Shown: positions 13,214 through 27,197 of the stretch, in pieces | How positions within the stretch are numbered: the stretch's first letter is position 1 | How the letters are laid out: each line of letters starts with the position of its first letter | Source: Pithys albifrons albifrons | Taxonomy: Eukaryota; Chordata; Aves; Passeriformes; Thamnophilidae | Assembly (NCBI RefSeq): GCF_047495875.1 | Contig: NC_092461.1 | Coordinates: 50,850,511 to 50,914,510, forward strand | Length of the DNA stretch: 64,000 bases | Direction: 5' to 3' | Translations under genes and position numbers: made by a program | The notes under the pieces: generated by a model | Seen by the model: the letters and a program-made list of their open reading frames with translations, nothing else | Databases searched by the model: none | What the model was told of the DNA's origin: nothing

Positions 13214-16200
13214 AAAGACATATCTGTGTATGTCGTTGTTGTACATATATCTCATTACTGTTATTAATCTTTTAAAAGACACTGCAGAAAATCATTACTG
13301 TTACTGTTTAACTTTGCAGTCCTTGTCTTTAAGCACCATCTGTCTGACGGGCAATGTTCTTCCAAGGTCACAGTGTCTGTCCAGTTATGCATTTAGGTAC
13401 ACTGAAAGCTGAATGACTTCAGACACACACTCAGATCTCTGCTCGTTGAGATTAATGAGTACCGGTGGTTGACCCTGGTTACAGGGTAGATCTGCAGTAA
13501 AGAGTGCTTGGGATTTGTGTGCTTGAAGTTTCTCTGAGGCTCACTCATGCATTTGACTGCAGTAGGACTGTACCCCGTGGTTGGTAAATTGTTACTAGTC
13601 TCAGTGAAAGGAGGATTCCATCAGTAACCATACCAAGAGAAGGAAGTTCAGGAGCAGGGAAGGGCACCCAATAAGGCTGTTGCAGATGTTGATCTGCTGG
13701 TGGTGTTAGAAGGCTTCAGCTTGTTTTTTCCCTGGTTATTTGTGATTTAGGACTGCCCAAAGGCCTCTGTTGAGATAAACATTTTGTCACATCATTTGTT
13801 TTATAATAAGCTGTATAAGACAATCTCTTTTTTTGAGACAGCTCCTATCTTCTTGTTGCATTGTTCTTTGTGCTTCAGACAGAACAGAAGTTTGTGCTCT
13901 GAGGACTTGTGCCTCAATCAAAGCAGGACATGGTAGGAAGGAAAATTAAAGAAGCATGTGTATACATACACACATTTTCTATCAAGAGTGTGTCAGCTAG
14001 AAAACTACTTTGTTCACTAGTTTCTCATTAAATGGTGTAGTTTTTTGATTTCCTCTAGTTTTGTTAGTTGATGAGAGAAAAAACAATTGACACGTAAGAT
14101 ATTTTTCCATATCCTGTAAGTTACTGTCTATTTTTTCCCCTTATGAAGTTACAGGAGAATGTAGGACAGGCATGAAAGGAAAGATGGGAATGATGGCCCT
14201 GTTTGGACTACCTGGAGGACAGGCATGAAAGGAGAGATGGGAATGATGGCCCTGTTTGAACTGCCTGTAGGACAGGCATGAAAGGAAAGATGGGAATGAT
14301 GGCCCTGGTTGAACTGCCTGTAGGACAGGCATGAAAGGAAAGATGGGAATGACGGCCCTGGTTGAACTGCCTGTAGGACAGGCATGAAAGGAAAGATGGG
14401 AATGACGGCCCTGGTTGAACTGCCTGTAGGACAGGCATGAAAGGAAAGATGGGAATGGCAGCCCTGGTTGAACTGCCTATCACTATTCATTTTACTGAGT
14501 ACCTAAATCAGGTTGGTCCCCTGCGAAATGAATGGATTGAGATAATCCAACTGAGTCAATCTCAACTTAGAGAAGAGATGTAATAAAAATGTTCACTGGA
14601 ATTGTCCCTTTCTTTTGCCATTGACATTAAAGGGAGGCTAACCTCCTAATTCAGATACTGCAGGAAGGTGCTTGACTCTAGTTTATGTAGCTTGAGAGAC
14701 TTGTTGAATGGTCAAAACAATGCATTTTCTAGTGGAATGGGGAGAGAGAAGAAAAACAGTGTTGACACACCACAAACTCTTTCAAGAAAATCTTTCACCA
14801 ATTTGTTTGCAAAATATTTTTAATTACTGGTTGAAAAGAATGAAATCATGTCTCTTGCATAATGTTTCCTGGGTAGTTCAATTTTTTGTTTTAATCTTTT
14901 AATCTCTTTGTGGTAACTGGAGACATTAATAATTGCCAATTCTACTTCAGCAAAGATACACCTGACATTTATGTAAAAATGTTTTGTAAATAGCTTGAAT
15001 TCTGCATTCTTCTGAATTAACCCAGCCAACAGATCACTCAGGTCATTTTGTGAGAGGAGAGTGATTGTTCTGGGGATGGAGTGATCAAGGTGTTTTGCTG
15101 ACTGACCAAATTCCTAACTCTGGAGGAATACTGGCAGGGAACTAGTGTGCAGGGTATGACCTCACAGCTGTAACTTATTATCATGATGTCTGTTTGAGAA
15201 GAAAAGTATTAAGTTTTCTAAGCAGCCCTCTTTTGATTTTTCCTTTTTTTTTCGTTCTTCATTCCCCTCATTGCTCTGCAGCTGAGAAGTCCATAAAAGT
15301 TACTGTCTGCCTCAAAAACTAGGATGGAGTATTTATCTGGGGACATGCAAAAAATAAACATTGATTTACTTAGCCTTGCTTCTGTGCAGGAATCTATTGG
15401 TCAGTTTAGTGTTACGTTGCTATATTCATAATTTGAGCCCTCGCAAGAACTGGGGTTTGTTTCCTCAAAAACAGATCTATGCACTTGCACAGATGGTCTA
15501 ATCCCAGCTCGTCCAAAAGCATACACCAAACTGAGTGTGTGACTGTGTGTGCATAACCTGTATAGACTTGTGTGTGCATAACCTCAGTCCTCTTCCTGAG
15601 ATATTATAAACTACTGCAGAAAATTTGAAATTTCAGATATTTACGTGTTTTCATGGGGAAACATTAAACCTAAAATGTGACTTGTGTTTTCAGCCAAGCT
15701 GTGCTGGTGGACAGGACAATGTACATTGCAGGACAGATAGGCCTAGAACCTTCCACTGGGCAGCTTGTCTCTGGAGGGGCAAAGGAGGAAGCTAAGCAGG
15801 TAAGTCCTGTAGCAATGAACTTGTACTGTAGTTGGCCTGTGTTTAGTTAAATGTGGAGTTATGAGAAATTGAGGAGACAAGAAAGCACATTTTACATCCT
15901 TCAGATAAGGGGAAAGCAAGAAAAAGTCATTCCATCCTAACCCTTTTTTCCATTTGAACAACTTGGAGGCCAAGGGAGGAATCAAAGTTTCACATAAGAA
16001 AGTAAGAAAGAATCAATGTTTGTAACAAAGGTTCACACCCCAGTAAAAACCCTGTCTTCAGTCAGGGAAAAATTTATTCCCCAGAAACAAAGAGGCTGAG
16101 GTAATAGGATGAAATGGAGCTGTATCTAATGAATGGATAGTTTAATACTTTTGGTTTATTAGAAGCTCCCTTTCATTAACTTTATCTTGATCAGTTTTGA

Positions 16201-19141
16201 CAGTTGAGGTTTTGCTGGGTGAACTTACAGTATAACATGGATGCAGCCAAGTTGCAAGTCATATTTACATACTTACATAAATACAATCCAGCTGATGGTT
16301 AAAAGATTTTTGTTTAATTTTTCATTAGGCTCTAAAAAACATGGGCGAAATCCTGAAAGCTGCAGGCTGTGACTATGGCAATGGTAAGTGGTGCTATCAT
16401 AGTGGCAAACAAGTGGTTATTTTTAACAGAAAAATAGAAAAAAATCAAGTGACTTTTAAAAAAAAAAGCTGTTTACTGAACACTCAGTTGTTCTCAATAG
16501 CTGGAAGAAATATAAGAAATCCTGAGTTTGGGTTAAAAAATAAAAGAATTAAATCTACATGCAAGTCTTTGCAATGGGTATCAATGGAACACTACTTCTC
16601 ACCAGAAGTTTCTGCCCATGGTACTAATACTTTAACTCCAACTGGGAAAGCTCAGGTATAGACACAGCTGCATCTGCCTACAGGTATTTTAATCGTCTTA
16701 GGTTTTGCTCCAGGTAAAAGCAGGTTTGTATCTATGGTGTTAATATTCTAGACACTTTCAGTACTTTTTGCAGGGAGGGTTCCAATAGTGCAGCCAAACC
16801 AGGATTAATGCTGGCTTAGACAGTCATGGGCAAAAAATTGTAGCACAGTCAGTATTTCCAAAACTTTTCAAAATGTTTAGAATACTCAAAGAAATTTTAT
16901 TAAATAAAAGCAAGAAATGGTCTAAAGTTTTTCAACTTTTGTATACATGTCAGAGGTCTAAAATAACTGCAGTTATATAATTTCTAGTTGTGAAGACTAC
17001 GGTTTTGATGGCAGATATGAAGGACTACAATGATATTAATGATGTTTATAAACAATGTAAGTAGATATTTTGTTTCTGTTTTTCCAGTATGGCTTATATA
17101 ACAAATAATATTCATGGTATTCAAAGCGTTTTAATGACTCAGATGCTGTGGTTCCATATTGTTTGAAATCTCAGTAAAAATTAAAAAAAAATTCATTTGC
17201 AAGCATCAGATCAAGAGCCTAATCTCCTGTAGGTTTGTGTCCTGCCATCCCACTAACTCACTGTCATGGGAGGATCAACTCCTGCTGTCCCTCCAGGTTG
17301 ACCTTCCATGTCTCTTTATCCTGATACATACTCTATTGTCTCTGATATAATTCTACTGTAGGAAGCCTTCAAATGCTTAACTTCAGATTTTATATCTCCT
17401 TTTCTTTAAAGTCTGTTTATATATTTGAACAATTTGTGGGTTATTGTTATGGGACAGGGCTGACTTTTTATACAAAGATGAGCCATGCAGCTCCACTTGA
17501 GGAAAAATGGACAATGCTTGGTTAACAAAACTGAACATAAACTGAAATAGAGCCATATTGTGCCAAAGAATGAGCCAATATGTACATGATTCTTTATGTT
17601 CCTTTGGTTTAAATTAGATAGCAACAACTGGTATGAATGAAGTCTTTTACTGATGAGTGATCAACACAGTCTTCTGCATGTCAAAATGGAATGGTGTGTG
17701 TGCTTCAGCAGGATAAAAAAAACAGCTGGATGCTTAGTACATGTTGCCTCCTACATGTAGTTCAATAAAGCAATTGTTGCTGTTCTTTGGTTGTATGTTA
17801 TTTAGCTCAGTGCAAGACCCCAAAATTACCATTATTAATAGCTTTGTGATAAGTCCCACTAGTAAAACTTACATTCAACTATGCAAGTTCCTTTGAGGTG
17901 TTCAAATTCAGGTTGGATGGGCCTTTGAGCAACCTGATCTAATGAAATATGGGTTTGGCCATGACAAGGGGATAGATTGGATTATGTGATCTTTAAAGGT
18001 TCCTTCCAACCCTAGTCTGAACTATTCTATGGATATATAAATTCAGCTGTCCTATCTTTACCAGCACCTTTCCTCCTCCTGCCTCACACTCTGTTCTAAT
18101 TGCTGTGAGTGCCAGGTCTAAGTGAGCATGGAGGAGTAGGTCAAGGGCCTATGTTTTCTCTGTCTTCATTTGGGGTGAATAAGGTTGGACTTCCGTTGAC
18201 TTTACATAAATCTGGGGTCATTGCTCATGACTTTTGGCAGGGACCTGTTTCTCTCTCTTGCTCCTTCTGTGCTTGCAGTTGTATGACCACCATTCTGACT
18301 TAATCTTTCATTTCTAGCCAAGCTGGTGTTAAAGCAGTGTCAGCAGAGTTCAAATATCACCAGATCACAACTGCAGTTGGCTTCTTGGTGAGGAGTGGGG
18401 GCTTGCTGAGACATGAGAGCAGTCAGTGACCAAAGCAAAGTGAGGGGGAAACGAGGGCTGGCACAGAAGGCTATTTATCTTGTAGCCTTGAATTGTTCAA
18501 ATTGACTGCATTTTATACGTATTACTTTGAACTGTGTTTTATTAAGCAAAGTTTAGTGATTGGTGGATGATTCTTTTTAATTACAGTTTTCAAGGCAAAC
18601 TTCCCTGCCAGAGCAGCCTACCAAGTTGCTGCTTTGCCCAAGGTAAATGTCACTTTTCTGCCTACAAAAAAACCCAGAATTTCTGAAATACCTTACCTCT
18701 GAAGCATTCTGACAGCTCTTCTTATTCTGGAATAGCTTGAATCACAATTATTTTAATGAAGACTCCTAATTAAATTCGTATTTTTCTAAGTATACCAGAT
18801 GTTATTCCCACACTTTATCAGAGATCTGAGTATGAGATATATACATTTCTTTATGGTGGAAGATGGCTCAATACTAGAAATAAGGGGTTATGATACTTGA
18901 GTAAGCATAAAGTGAATTTTCAGTATTACTTAACATTGCTAAATCAGAAAGACAACTCTCAGAAATATAATCTCTCTCAAATGCCACTCTGTCCTGACAA
19001 GGCTGTGCTGTATATCCAATCGCTTCACAAAATAGATGTATTAAATTCCTAATGTGTTTCTTCATTGTTTTGTCACAGGGTGCCCGTGTTGAGATTGAAG
19101 CTATTGCCATTCAGGGACCCCTTCAAGATGCTTCAGCCTGA
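10835..19141 (+). CDS. RIDA: RIDA, reactive intermediate imine deaminase A (HRSP12/UK114; six exons, 136 aa)
   Basis: RidA/YjgF-family enzyme that hydrolyses reactive enamine/imine intermediates made by PLP enzymes. The mammalian protein is also known as perchloric-acid-soluble UK114. Exons: 10835-10896, 15694-15799, 16329-16383, 16988-17056, 18587-18642, 19079-19141; all have AG/GT boundaries and continuous frame, 411 nt with TGA. The protein is one residue shorter than I recall for human (137). Visible signatures are APALGPYSQAV near residue 15, GQIGLEP at 34, [13 protein letters not shown] at 59, NVVKTTV at 74, and [15 protein letters not shown] at 103, whose Arg106 is the substrate-binding arginine of the family. 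The C terminus is [11 protein letters not shown]. The ATG was chosen because it gives the family N terminus and has a good context (G at -3 and +4). Intron 1 (4.8 kb) is full of repeats; introns 2-5 show nothing else except one CR1 scrap. Confidence 0.97.
10907..11604 (+). mobile_element. CR1 LINE fragment in RIDA intron 1
   Basis: Shows the CR1 order: GCTGAGAAGGACCTGGGAGTC, then 'gaggccacatctggagtgctgtgtcc', 'gagaagagaagactgagaggggatctcatc', 'ctggaacaggctgcccagggaggttgtgga', and the end TTCTGTGATTCTGTGAG. The reading frame is broken by indels and stops, so it is inactive. It begins about 10 bp after the exon 1 splice donor. Confidence 0.9.
12937..13212 (+). repeat. Compound tetranucleotide microsatellite (GATA/GGAT/GGAC)
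   Basis: About 276 bp without non-repeat interruptions: pure GATA, then alternating GATAGATG, then GGAT, then GGAC mixed with GGAT, then pure GATA again. All units differ by single transitions. Located in RIDA intron 1. The minus-strand reading gives long Ser-Ile-Tyr-Leu strings that are not genes. Confidence 0.97.
14164..14481 (+). repeat. 53-bp minisatellite, six copies
   Basis: Copies start with GGACAGGCATGAAAGGA at 14164, 14217, 14270, 14323, 14376 and 14429, exactly 53 bp apart, and the array ends at about 14481. Copies differ by a few substitutions (e.g. GGAGAGATGG in copy 2, GACGG versus GATGG). Located in RIDA intron 1. Since 53 is not a multiple of 3, the three minus-strand ORFs seen here are frame-rotated versions of one another and not proteins. 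Confidence 0.95.
17893..18037 (+). mobile_element. CR1 3'-end fragment
   Basis: Contains GAGGTGTTCAAATTCAGGTTGGATGGGC-type sequence (here split across 17896-17923), 'gagcaacctgatctaatg' and 'ggttccttccaaccctagtctgaactattctatgg', the standard tail block of avian CR1. Located in RIDA intron 4. Confidence 0.85.
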
Positions 19142-19876
19142 CTATAAATAGAGACTGGATATCCTACAATGGGAGATTTAGATTTAATTAATATTTCTTC
19201 CTTACATCCAATACCTACAGTTGACTAACAGTGGTTACATACAGTTGAAATCAGTAAATTTACTGAGGAGAGATGCTTTCTTCTGGACTGGGGCCTTGGA
19301 TTCTCAAAATATGAGCTTATAGTGAGTTCTCTGCCAGCAGACCCTGAAACCTGTGGGAGTCCTGCTAAAATCAGTTTGGCTTGATTGCAGGACAGGGCCC
19401 ACCCTTTGTGATGGTGACTGGATATTCAAGTATTAGGGGATACATTTGGGTGAACGTATGGCAGTTATACTATGGATGATCTGAACATAGAAAACTATAA
19501 TGATTTGTAAGTATCAAGTTTAAACAAGAAAAATGACAGAAATGAGAAAACAGAATACTCGAATTGGTTAGCATATATCTTCACTTTTAGGGAACTATAC
19601 TCTGTTTCTGAACTGTCTTAACCTCTTTCTTTGTTTAATGGATTACTGTGGGACTCACCTTTTTTCATATGTAAGCAATTGTTTGAGAAAGTTAATATTA
19701 ATTTCAGAAAGAAGAAAATTTTGCTTCTCTGTAGTAAAGTGCTAACTTTATAAATCAGCTGTAAATTAATATCTACCTGTAACTTTTTTCATAATCTTTT
19801 TCATAGCAATTCAACTTTGACTATGTTTTGATTTAAAAAAACTCAGCAAAAATCAACAAAAAAAAAGTTTAATGAG

Positions 19877-19882
19877 AATAAA
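19877..19882 (+). promoter_or_regulatory. RIDA polyadenylation signal (AATAAA)
   Basis: A canonical AATAAA lies 736 bp after the RIDA stop codon with no competing AATAAA seen in the 3' UTR before it. Cleavage would be expected about 15-25 bp downstream, giving a 3' UTR of about 0.75 kb. Confidence 0.6.
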
Positions 19883-22800
19883 ATATAATTGCAACTGCAA
19901 AAATGTGCCTGTCTATTCTGGGATCAAACTTCTTTTCCTGATTGTGCTTTGATACTCCATTACAAGAAAAGTCTCCATCTTGCTTATTCGATAAGAAGTA
20001 ATTTGAACCAGAAGAACAGGCTTATTAACTCTCTCCTAATAGCTAAGGATGGAATTCTCCAAGACAGGAAGCTTTCAGGTACTGGTGCATTACAGTTCTT
20101 GTCATTTTTTTTCTCTGCCGTTAAGATCAGAATCATGAGTCTGATGGGGTGATTAAGCCATATTGAGAAGTTCACCTGGTGCTACTAGTGAGTTATCCCA
20201 TCCATACTGACCTTCTAACCAAGCAGAAATGGATATTGTGTTTTTAAATATCTTTTTGAAAGTCAACAGCCTCCTGACAGAGTTGATTCCCTGTCTTCGC
20301 CACAGCCATACAACTAAACACAGTTAGTTTATCTGGGGGGAAATGAGCAGCAGTTCTTCCCTGTTATAGTCTGAGTCCACCTCAACACCTTGTTTTGCTC
20401 TCCTCTGTGAAGATGGCTATCAGATTGTGTATGGATGCTACTGTCTCTGTGTCTTCACTGCCTTTGTGTACAAAATAAGAATAGCTATACATGTGCCTCC
20501 TTTATCCAATGTACTGCAAGAGGCAATCCTGTAGGCTGCTCCTTCCAGAGGCAGCTGTTTGTATGCCAGAGTGCCGTGACTAAACCTATTTCTAGTCCCA
20601 TCATGTGTGGTCACACTCAATATTGGTAAGCCACGAAATCAGTAATATAGTGAGGAGAAGGCATAATGCTGGTTTGCCACAGGTCAAGTCACCACTGTGC
20701 ATTTAGCTCTCCAACAGTGTAAACCCAAACTTCATTTCTCCTGTGTGTGCACTTCTGTGCAGAAGGCCTACTGATGTTCCTCTTGCATTCTTGTACCAGG
20801 CTAATGATTTTCATATGGTCAGCATGCAAGAAGAATCCAATCTGGCAGCATCATGTTGCTGTCAATCTTGCCATGGCACATGCAGATGTTGCCTTGTCTA
20901 AAAATCTCCCTGCACTCCATACCACAGCCACACTTGCATCCTTGGATAAACTGTAAGTGTCCCACTTCTGGTTTCTTATCTTCCTGCTCACCAGCTCTGC
21001 TTTCCAGATCTTGTTACTTCAGTTGCACTGTTGGAGTAAGAATATTTTGTATTTTTCATGCATTCCTGGTCTCACTTTACCATACACCAGAAAGGCCATT
21101 GGAAAGTTGTGAGAACAGTCAGCCCTATTTACCGCTTCTGGGTGTGATGTGAAGCAGCCATTTCTGCTTTTCATTGAGCTTATAAATTATATCTTTATAG
21201 AAAAGAGATTAATTATGAGTTTGTCACAGCAAGTGTATACAGATGTATGGGGTTTTTACAGTATTATCTTGCTTTCCCTTGACAAAATAGGAGATACTTA
21301 TTTTTATTAGAAGCAAAATAATGCTTTCAGTATTTCAAAGAGTGAACTTCCAAACCATCTTTGAAAAATACCTGACCTTTCTGCAAATAAGCTTCCTACA
21401 CATAAACTTTATTAGTTTTGGCTTCTGCTCTTGTTCTGACTCCTTGGCTATACTGTTAATGTCTTCTGTGCTCTACAGCTTTGACTCAATAAGCAATCCT
21501 ACCTAAGAAAAAAATGGTCAGACTTGTTAGGAAGGAGTTAGTACTAATATGGATATGACATTCTAGGAAACACAGCAGATGTTGTTTCACTTTGTCAATT
21601 AATAATAATAAAGAATAATATAATTGAATTAAGTTACATTTGAACTCCATTTAAATTGAGTTTAATTCCTAATTTACATTTGGAGTTACAGCTGTTACAG
21701 CTTCGTTCACATATAATTACTTTGTTGGAAATTATTTCACTTATTTGTAGTAGTTTAAGCAGTTCAAGTTCACCATAAGTCAGACGATTTCAATAGTCTT
21801 GAACATCAGCTAAGTTCAGCTTTGTATAATTGCTGTGGTTGTCCCTTCTTACCTCTCGTTATTTCCCACTGTCTTACCTGTGCCGTGCTGCCTCTTTGCT
21901 AACCTCGAACCCAACAGTAGATGGCAGTTTCGATATTTTTTTTGTGTGCTGACTTGTGCATTGGCCGATTGAAACACTTTATAGACACTTTGGGAGACTT
22001 CAGAGGTAGGAGGAGTGTGGATACATCACTGTTTTCCACAGTAAGGGACAGTGAGAGACTGAAATGTAACTGCACCACCTGGAAAAAAGTGCATTCTGGG
22101 CACAGCTAACGAGACAGAACACATTTGGTTCCACTAAAAATGTTTTATCACTAAGTAGGTGCCATTCTGCAAAAGGCCAGGGACTAAAATTCACTTTTAC
22201 CTTTATGATTCTTTAGGTGGAGACCAGTTGTAGGTTTTACTCTACATGTTTAGATCTGGGCCTTTTGTTGAATGGCTCTGATCTAAATACATATTCTACT
22301 GGTACAGGAAGTCTAGGATAACTGGAAAATCCTCTCTTATTTACAGCTATAACATAGTAGTTCTCAGAATAAACAATCAGCTTTCCATAGAGGTATTTAA
22401 AACATTTATTTTTTTTTAAGCAGACTTACATTATTTGATTCTATTCTTTAAAGCAAAAAGCCTAAGCCCCGTGATTCTTTAATATGAAAAGCAAGTATCG
22501 TGGCTATCTCTTAGGTCATACTGTACAAACTACTTAGTACATGGGCATTTAACAAGCGTGTTTTAAGGAGAGGCAAGTTAAATGTAGCTTGTTTGCCAGA
22601 CTGAGGCACTAGCATGCAAAAATACAAAGTTGCACTTCAGCCTTGGCATTCTAATTTCACCATTTAAACTGTTTCCATCACATGTAACTAAAAACCACAA
22701 CACAACACATACTCTCTTTCTGTGAAAGTAAAGAAACACTGAAGTGCACATGTTCTAGCAAGTGTTTCTTTCAGTAGGACTTTTTTGTCTTCAAATTATT

Positions 22801-23935
22801 GTATTCTTTACAGACCAAACAATGCAAAAACATACATTTCAGTATCAAAGTTGGTTCTCCTAGGCACTGCACCTACCCTAATCTTCTACTACAAGCACTT
22901 ACCCTTGCTGCAGTGTGTACCTGAAAGATCTTTACTGAAAGAGCCAACCCCAGCCAGCCAGATGGCCAAGTACCTTCTGAGATCTTCCAGCGTGCATATG
23001 TGCCTGCATAAAGCTGACAGGGTGCAAATTTAACCTCTTCTAGGGCTGTGTTTATTGGTAATTAGAAAAAAAAACCATCTACCAGAACTTTCTTGTTAGC
23101 CTGGAAATCAAGTTTGTCCCATGAGGTGTCCTGTCCCGCTTTCCCTGCAGCATGGAGTGATTACTTCTACCTTGGATGAACTTGAGGGCTGAAAATTGTC
23201 CAGCTTTTTGTAAAATACAAAACAATTTTCAAAAATGTGTTAAAAACCAGACATTGAAGCATGTCCTTTTCCCAGCCTTTAACATGAGAAAACTCTTTGA
23301 TACACAGGCCAGTTTCTGCCCTTGGGAACCTCTGTGATGTGCCAGGTTTGCAGAGGCAAATACCTGCACACATTTAGGCCCTTTATCCATAGTACATGCT
23401 TTGGTAGCTTACAGACTATGAATTTTCAAGGTAGGGATGTCTTATTTCCCAAGGCAGAGATGTTCAGCAGCTATCTAGCAGCTACATTGTAATAATTCAG
23501 GTGATTTAACTTTTCATGTTTAAAAGTATCAAACATGTTTCATCTTTTAGAAAGGAAAAATAGCTTTCCTCTGTTGTAATTATAGAATACCTAAGGATGA
23601 AGATGATTAAACAAGCTGATACTGTTGAGTCACTAACTGGTTTATATTCATCTTTTTTCCCTTTGCATAGCCTAATGACCTGAAAAAGTTGAACGGTGAG
23701 GTAAGAACACATATTGGTACTCATCTTCCTTGTTAGAACATTGGTAGAGTGACTCTGAGGTGAGCAGGTCATTCTGATCCCCTTGTATCTTCACATTTTA
23801 TTTCCAAGTGCAACCTCCTCTGTTGCTATGAATACTACTGATCTCTGTCACAGAGCTCTTCTTGGTTTATGCTTTAAAATGGTTTAATATAGCTGGTCAA
23901 ACTGCAACTCATGATCTTGCAATTTAATCTCCTGT

Positions 23936-23970
23936 GGGGAGTGGGAGTGGGAGTGGGAGTGGGAGTGGGG
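23936..23970 (+). repeat. (GGGAGT)n short tandem repeat
   Basis: About six units of GGGAGT/GGAGTG between 23936 and 23970. G-rich strand is plus. Confidence 0.85.
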
Positions 23971-26900
23971 CTGTGCTGGCACGGGTGCTGGAGGCTGACT
24001 GAATTACCAGCCTGCAGGAAAAAACTGGCCATGCGATGCAGCTGATGGTGGAAATTCTTGGGTCATTCTGGACCCTGGCTGTACACCCAGCCCAGTCCTG
24101 TATCACTTCAGGGTATCCTCATCATGCTCAGCTCCTGTTATAGCCAAGTTATATTGGCTTACACTAAAGGCTGATAGGCCAAGGATATCGATTAGATTAT
24201 TTAATACAAACCAGAGTCAGCTGGAGTCAGATGTGTGCAAGCAGCACAAAATTTAGCACTTAGAGGGAATCTGTACAATTTGCTGGTGACAGTAAAAATT
24301 TTTGTGAAGTCCTTTTGTACAATAAAGTTCATAAAACAGCATTACGTCCTTGCCCTTTTTATGTAACTGACCTTTTCTCCATATTCTACTTCATTATGCT
24401 GGAGAATCCTGTTAACACAGTCCACAGTAATATACAATATATAGCCCTTTTCAACATTTGCCATCAGAACAGATTTCTACTATCTATCTAATCCATAACA
24501 CCAATTATACTCAGAACCCACTTTGATGGAAATTTGTTTGAAAGCTCTGTCATTCAGCTTCAATTCCAAAATGATTATTTAGCATTTTGGAAAATAACCC
24601 AGACAGTCCCTGATAGCATATTGCTCTGGCAGGACAGCACTACAGGGAAATATAGTAGATCACCTCTCCTTTCAGAACAGGCTTATAGTTGTCTCTAGTT
24701 AGAAATCTATTACAAATGCACATGAGGAGAGCTAAAGACAAGTTGTTAATCACCATTAATTCACAGGTGTGAAGTTATCTTCTAGGAGTTATGTGACTAA
24801 AACATCCTACTCAGTTAAATATGCCCTCCTCTCCCTGTTTTTGCAGAAGTCATCACATGTATTGTACTACTCTCCTTTCAATAAATTCATGTTTTAAAAT
24901 GGGGAGTGATCAGCAGACAGTCTCTTGGGTCCTGGACACTGCACCCTTTATCTTCTAGTTTCTGGAAAACTAACCTCTGCATTTAGCTACAGCTTTGCAA
25001 ATAGGCACTTTCATCTCCCAGTCCTCTGTGTGCTATACATTTCAGCAGCTCCATACACTGGTAGTCCAGGCACTCAGAGAAATAGCCTGCATAAAAAAAA
25101 AAAAAGGCTACACTATATTCTTTATCCTATATAAGGCTGATTGAAGGTATCAGTGTTTTGAAGTTAGTTACCTGAACCTGGAAAAAAATCCTAATTGAAA
25201 ATGGAATGGTTTTATTTCTGTTGGAAAATTATCCCGCTGTGTACAGAAGGCAGTCTGTGGCAAGGAGGTAAAGTCCAGGTATTTCAAACACTTGAAGTCT
25301 GGCAGCTTGACTTCAAAAATATGTATGTTACATAAAACTTTCCTTTTCTCTTATTCATGTGTATGTAGCTTGTCCCTCAATCCATAAAAGGTTTTCTATC
25401 TTTCCAGCCCAATCAAATTTTAAAATGTTCATGTGGACAGAAGAGCAGGCCCAAGAAGAGGATGTTCAGAGAGACATAACTTCTATTCCTTGTTATTAGC
25501 TGTCTCTGAAACACATGGAAAAATTAATATAGCAATTAATTGAAGGTACAATTTGATATTCACTAAATCTTACAGAAGTTCAAAATGAAAGTTCCCTAGA
25601 AGCATCACAGGATGAAGGGGATATCTGCTTTTCTCCCAGATCTGTAAGAATGTTCTGTGTGGACTGGAAAGACCACTAGCAGCCACTGGCTCTGCTTCCT
25701 CTTCCCCCATCCTGTTCATACACAGTCTTCCTCTCACAGACATTAACATCATAATGTTGAAGATGGAAAGCAATTAACATTAACATCTGTGTTATGCTGC
25801 AACCGTCTGGTGCCCCTCCCCACTCTGCTGCCTTTTTCTTAACTTTTGAAATCACTAGGTCCTTTTGGTCATATTTGGCATAGAGGCAGGCATCTCTTGG
25901 ACATTAAATCTTAAATAAGAATGAGACAAAGGGCATAAACTCAAGTACATGATGTTACATTAAAATGTAAAAAAAATTTTGTTTTTACTCTAAGGACAAC
26001 GGTTTGATGGGAATAGGCTGCCCCCAGCTTGTGGAGTCTCCATCCTTGTGGATTCAAAACCCAACAGGACAACCTGTTCCAGCTGACCCCTCTTTGAGCG
26101 GGACTAGACAAGCTTCAGAGGCACCTGAACCCCTCCATGACAAAGTATGGTGGAGGCACCAGCCCTATACCCAGCACCTGAAACTATCCTTGCTAGCCAT
26201 CAGCAGCTGAGAAGCTCTGAGTCATTGGCTTCTTTCATAGCTAAAAAAAAGTGCCCAAGGGGATGATTGCCTGAAATCATAGTGTCAGACCACCTGAGGT
26301 CAAAGTACTTCTTTCCAACACAGAAGACCCTGCAAGGATAGATTTGGAACGTGAGGAAATGGGACTTCATCATAGTGAACAGTGGTGTCCCACAAGGGTG
26401 GGTAGGTAACACAGGGGAGATGGGAAATTTGCATGGGAATGAAGGTGACCAGTGAGAGTCATCCAACTGCAGTGACTATGGCAAAGACAGTTAATTTGCA
26501 TGAAGACTGCTAATATAGCATGAAAAATAAATAACCAACTATCTTAAATGGGCTTGAATTCAACACACTTAGCATGTCATTAACCATTCCCTTATTCAGA
26601 GATGGATCTCAGCTACGTCTAGAGCAGTATTTTTTTTGTCCTGGGATCAGCTCATATCCTCTTAGTGGTACCCTCTGGAAGGCAAAGCTCTGAATGTTTT
26701 TGATGTCTCTCAAAGTAAGAATTTTTTCATTCCCTTAAGGCATCTTGTTTCCCTGCCCAGAATCTTGTTTTAATTCTTCAATATCCTTTCAAGATGGAAG
26801 AATTGCTCCCTTACACAACAGCATCCCAGGTTTAAATGGTCACTATTCCATTCTTAGTATTGTTTGCCCTTCTTGCCCACAGCTGTCCTCTGAGTTGTCT

Positions 26901-27063
26901 GTCAGTGCCCTCATATCATCTCAAATGCATTACAGACACAGAAGCAGGGCTGCTCTTTCTGCTTCCTTACATAGCTGTTGGGAAGAATATTGTGAAAGCA
27001 GGCAAATGCAGAAAGCATTTCAATAAAGCTGTAAGCATCACATGATGAAATTTCTGGATTCTG

Positions 27064-27197
27064 GAAGTGTTCAAGACCAGGTTGGATGGGGCAACCTGAG
27101 CAACCTGATCTAATGGGTGTCACCCCTGTCCATGGCAATTGGGTTGGAAACAGTTGATCTTTAAGTTTCCTTTCCAATCCAAGCCTTTCTAGCATTC
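27064..27197 (+). mobile_element. CR1 3'-end fragment
   Basis: Shows 'gtgttcaagaccaggttggatggggc', 'gagcaacctgatctaatgggtgtc', 'ccatggcaattgggttgg' and 'tttcctttccaatccaag': a diverged CR1 tail. Confidence 0.85.

Noticed and set aside
12887..13282. Minus-strand ORFs of repeated Ser-Ile-Tyr-Leu and His-Pro-Ser-Ile
   Set aside because: Translation of the GATA/GGAT tract; open in all frames because the unit has no stop on that strand.
14141..14490. Three overlapping minus-strand ORFs with [13 protein letters not shown] repeats; also looks CRISPR-like at first glance
   Set aside because: They are frame rotations of a 53-bp tandem repeat. Units are contiguous, with no spacers, in a vertebrate intron.
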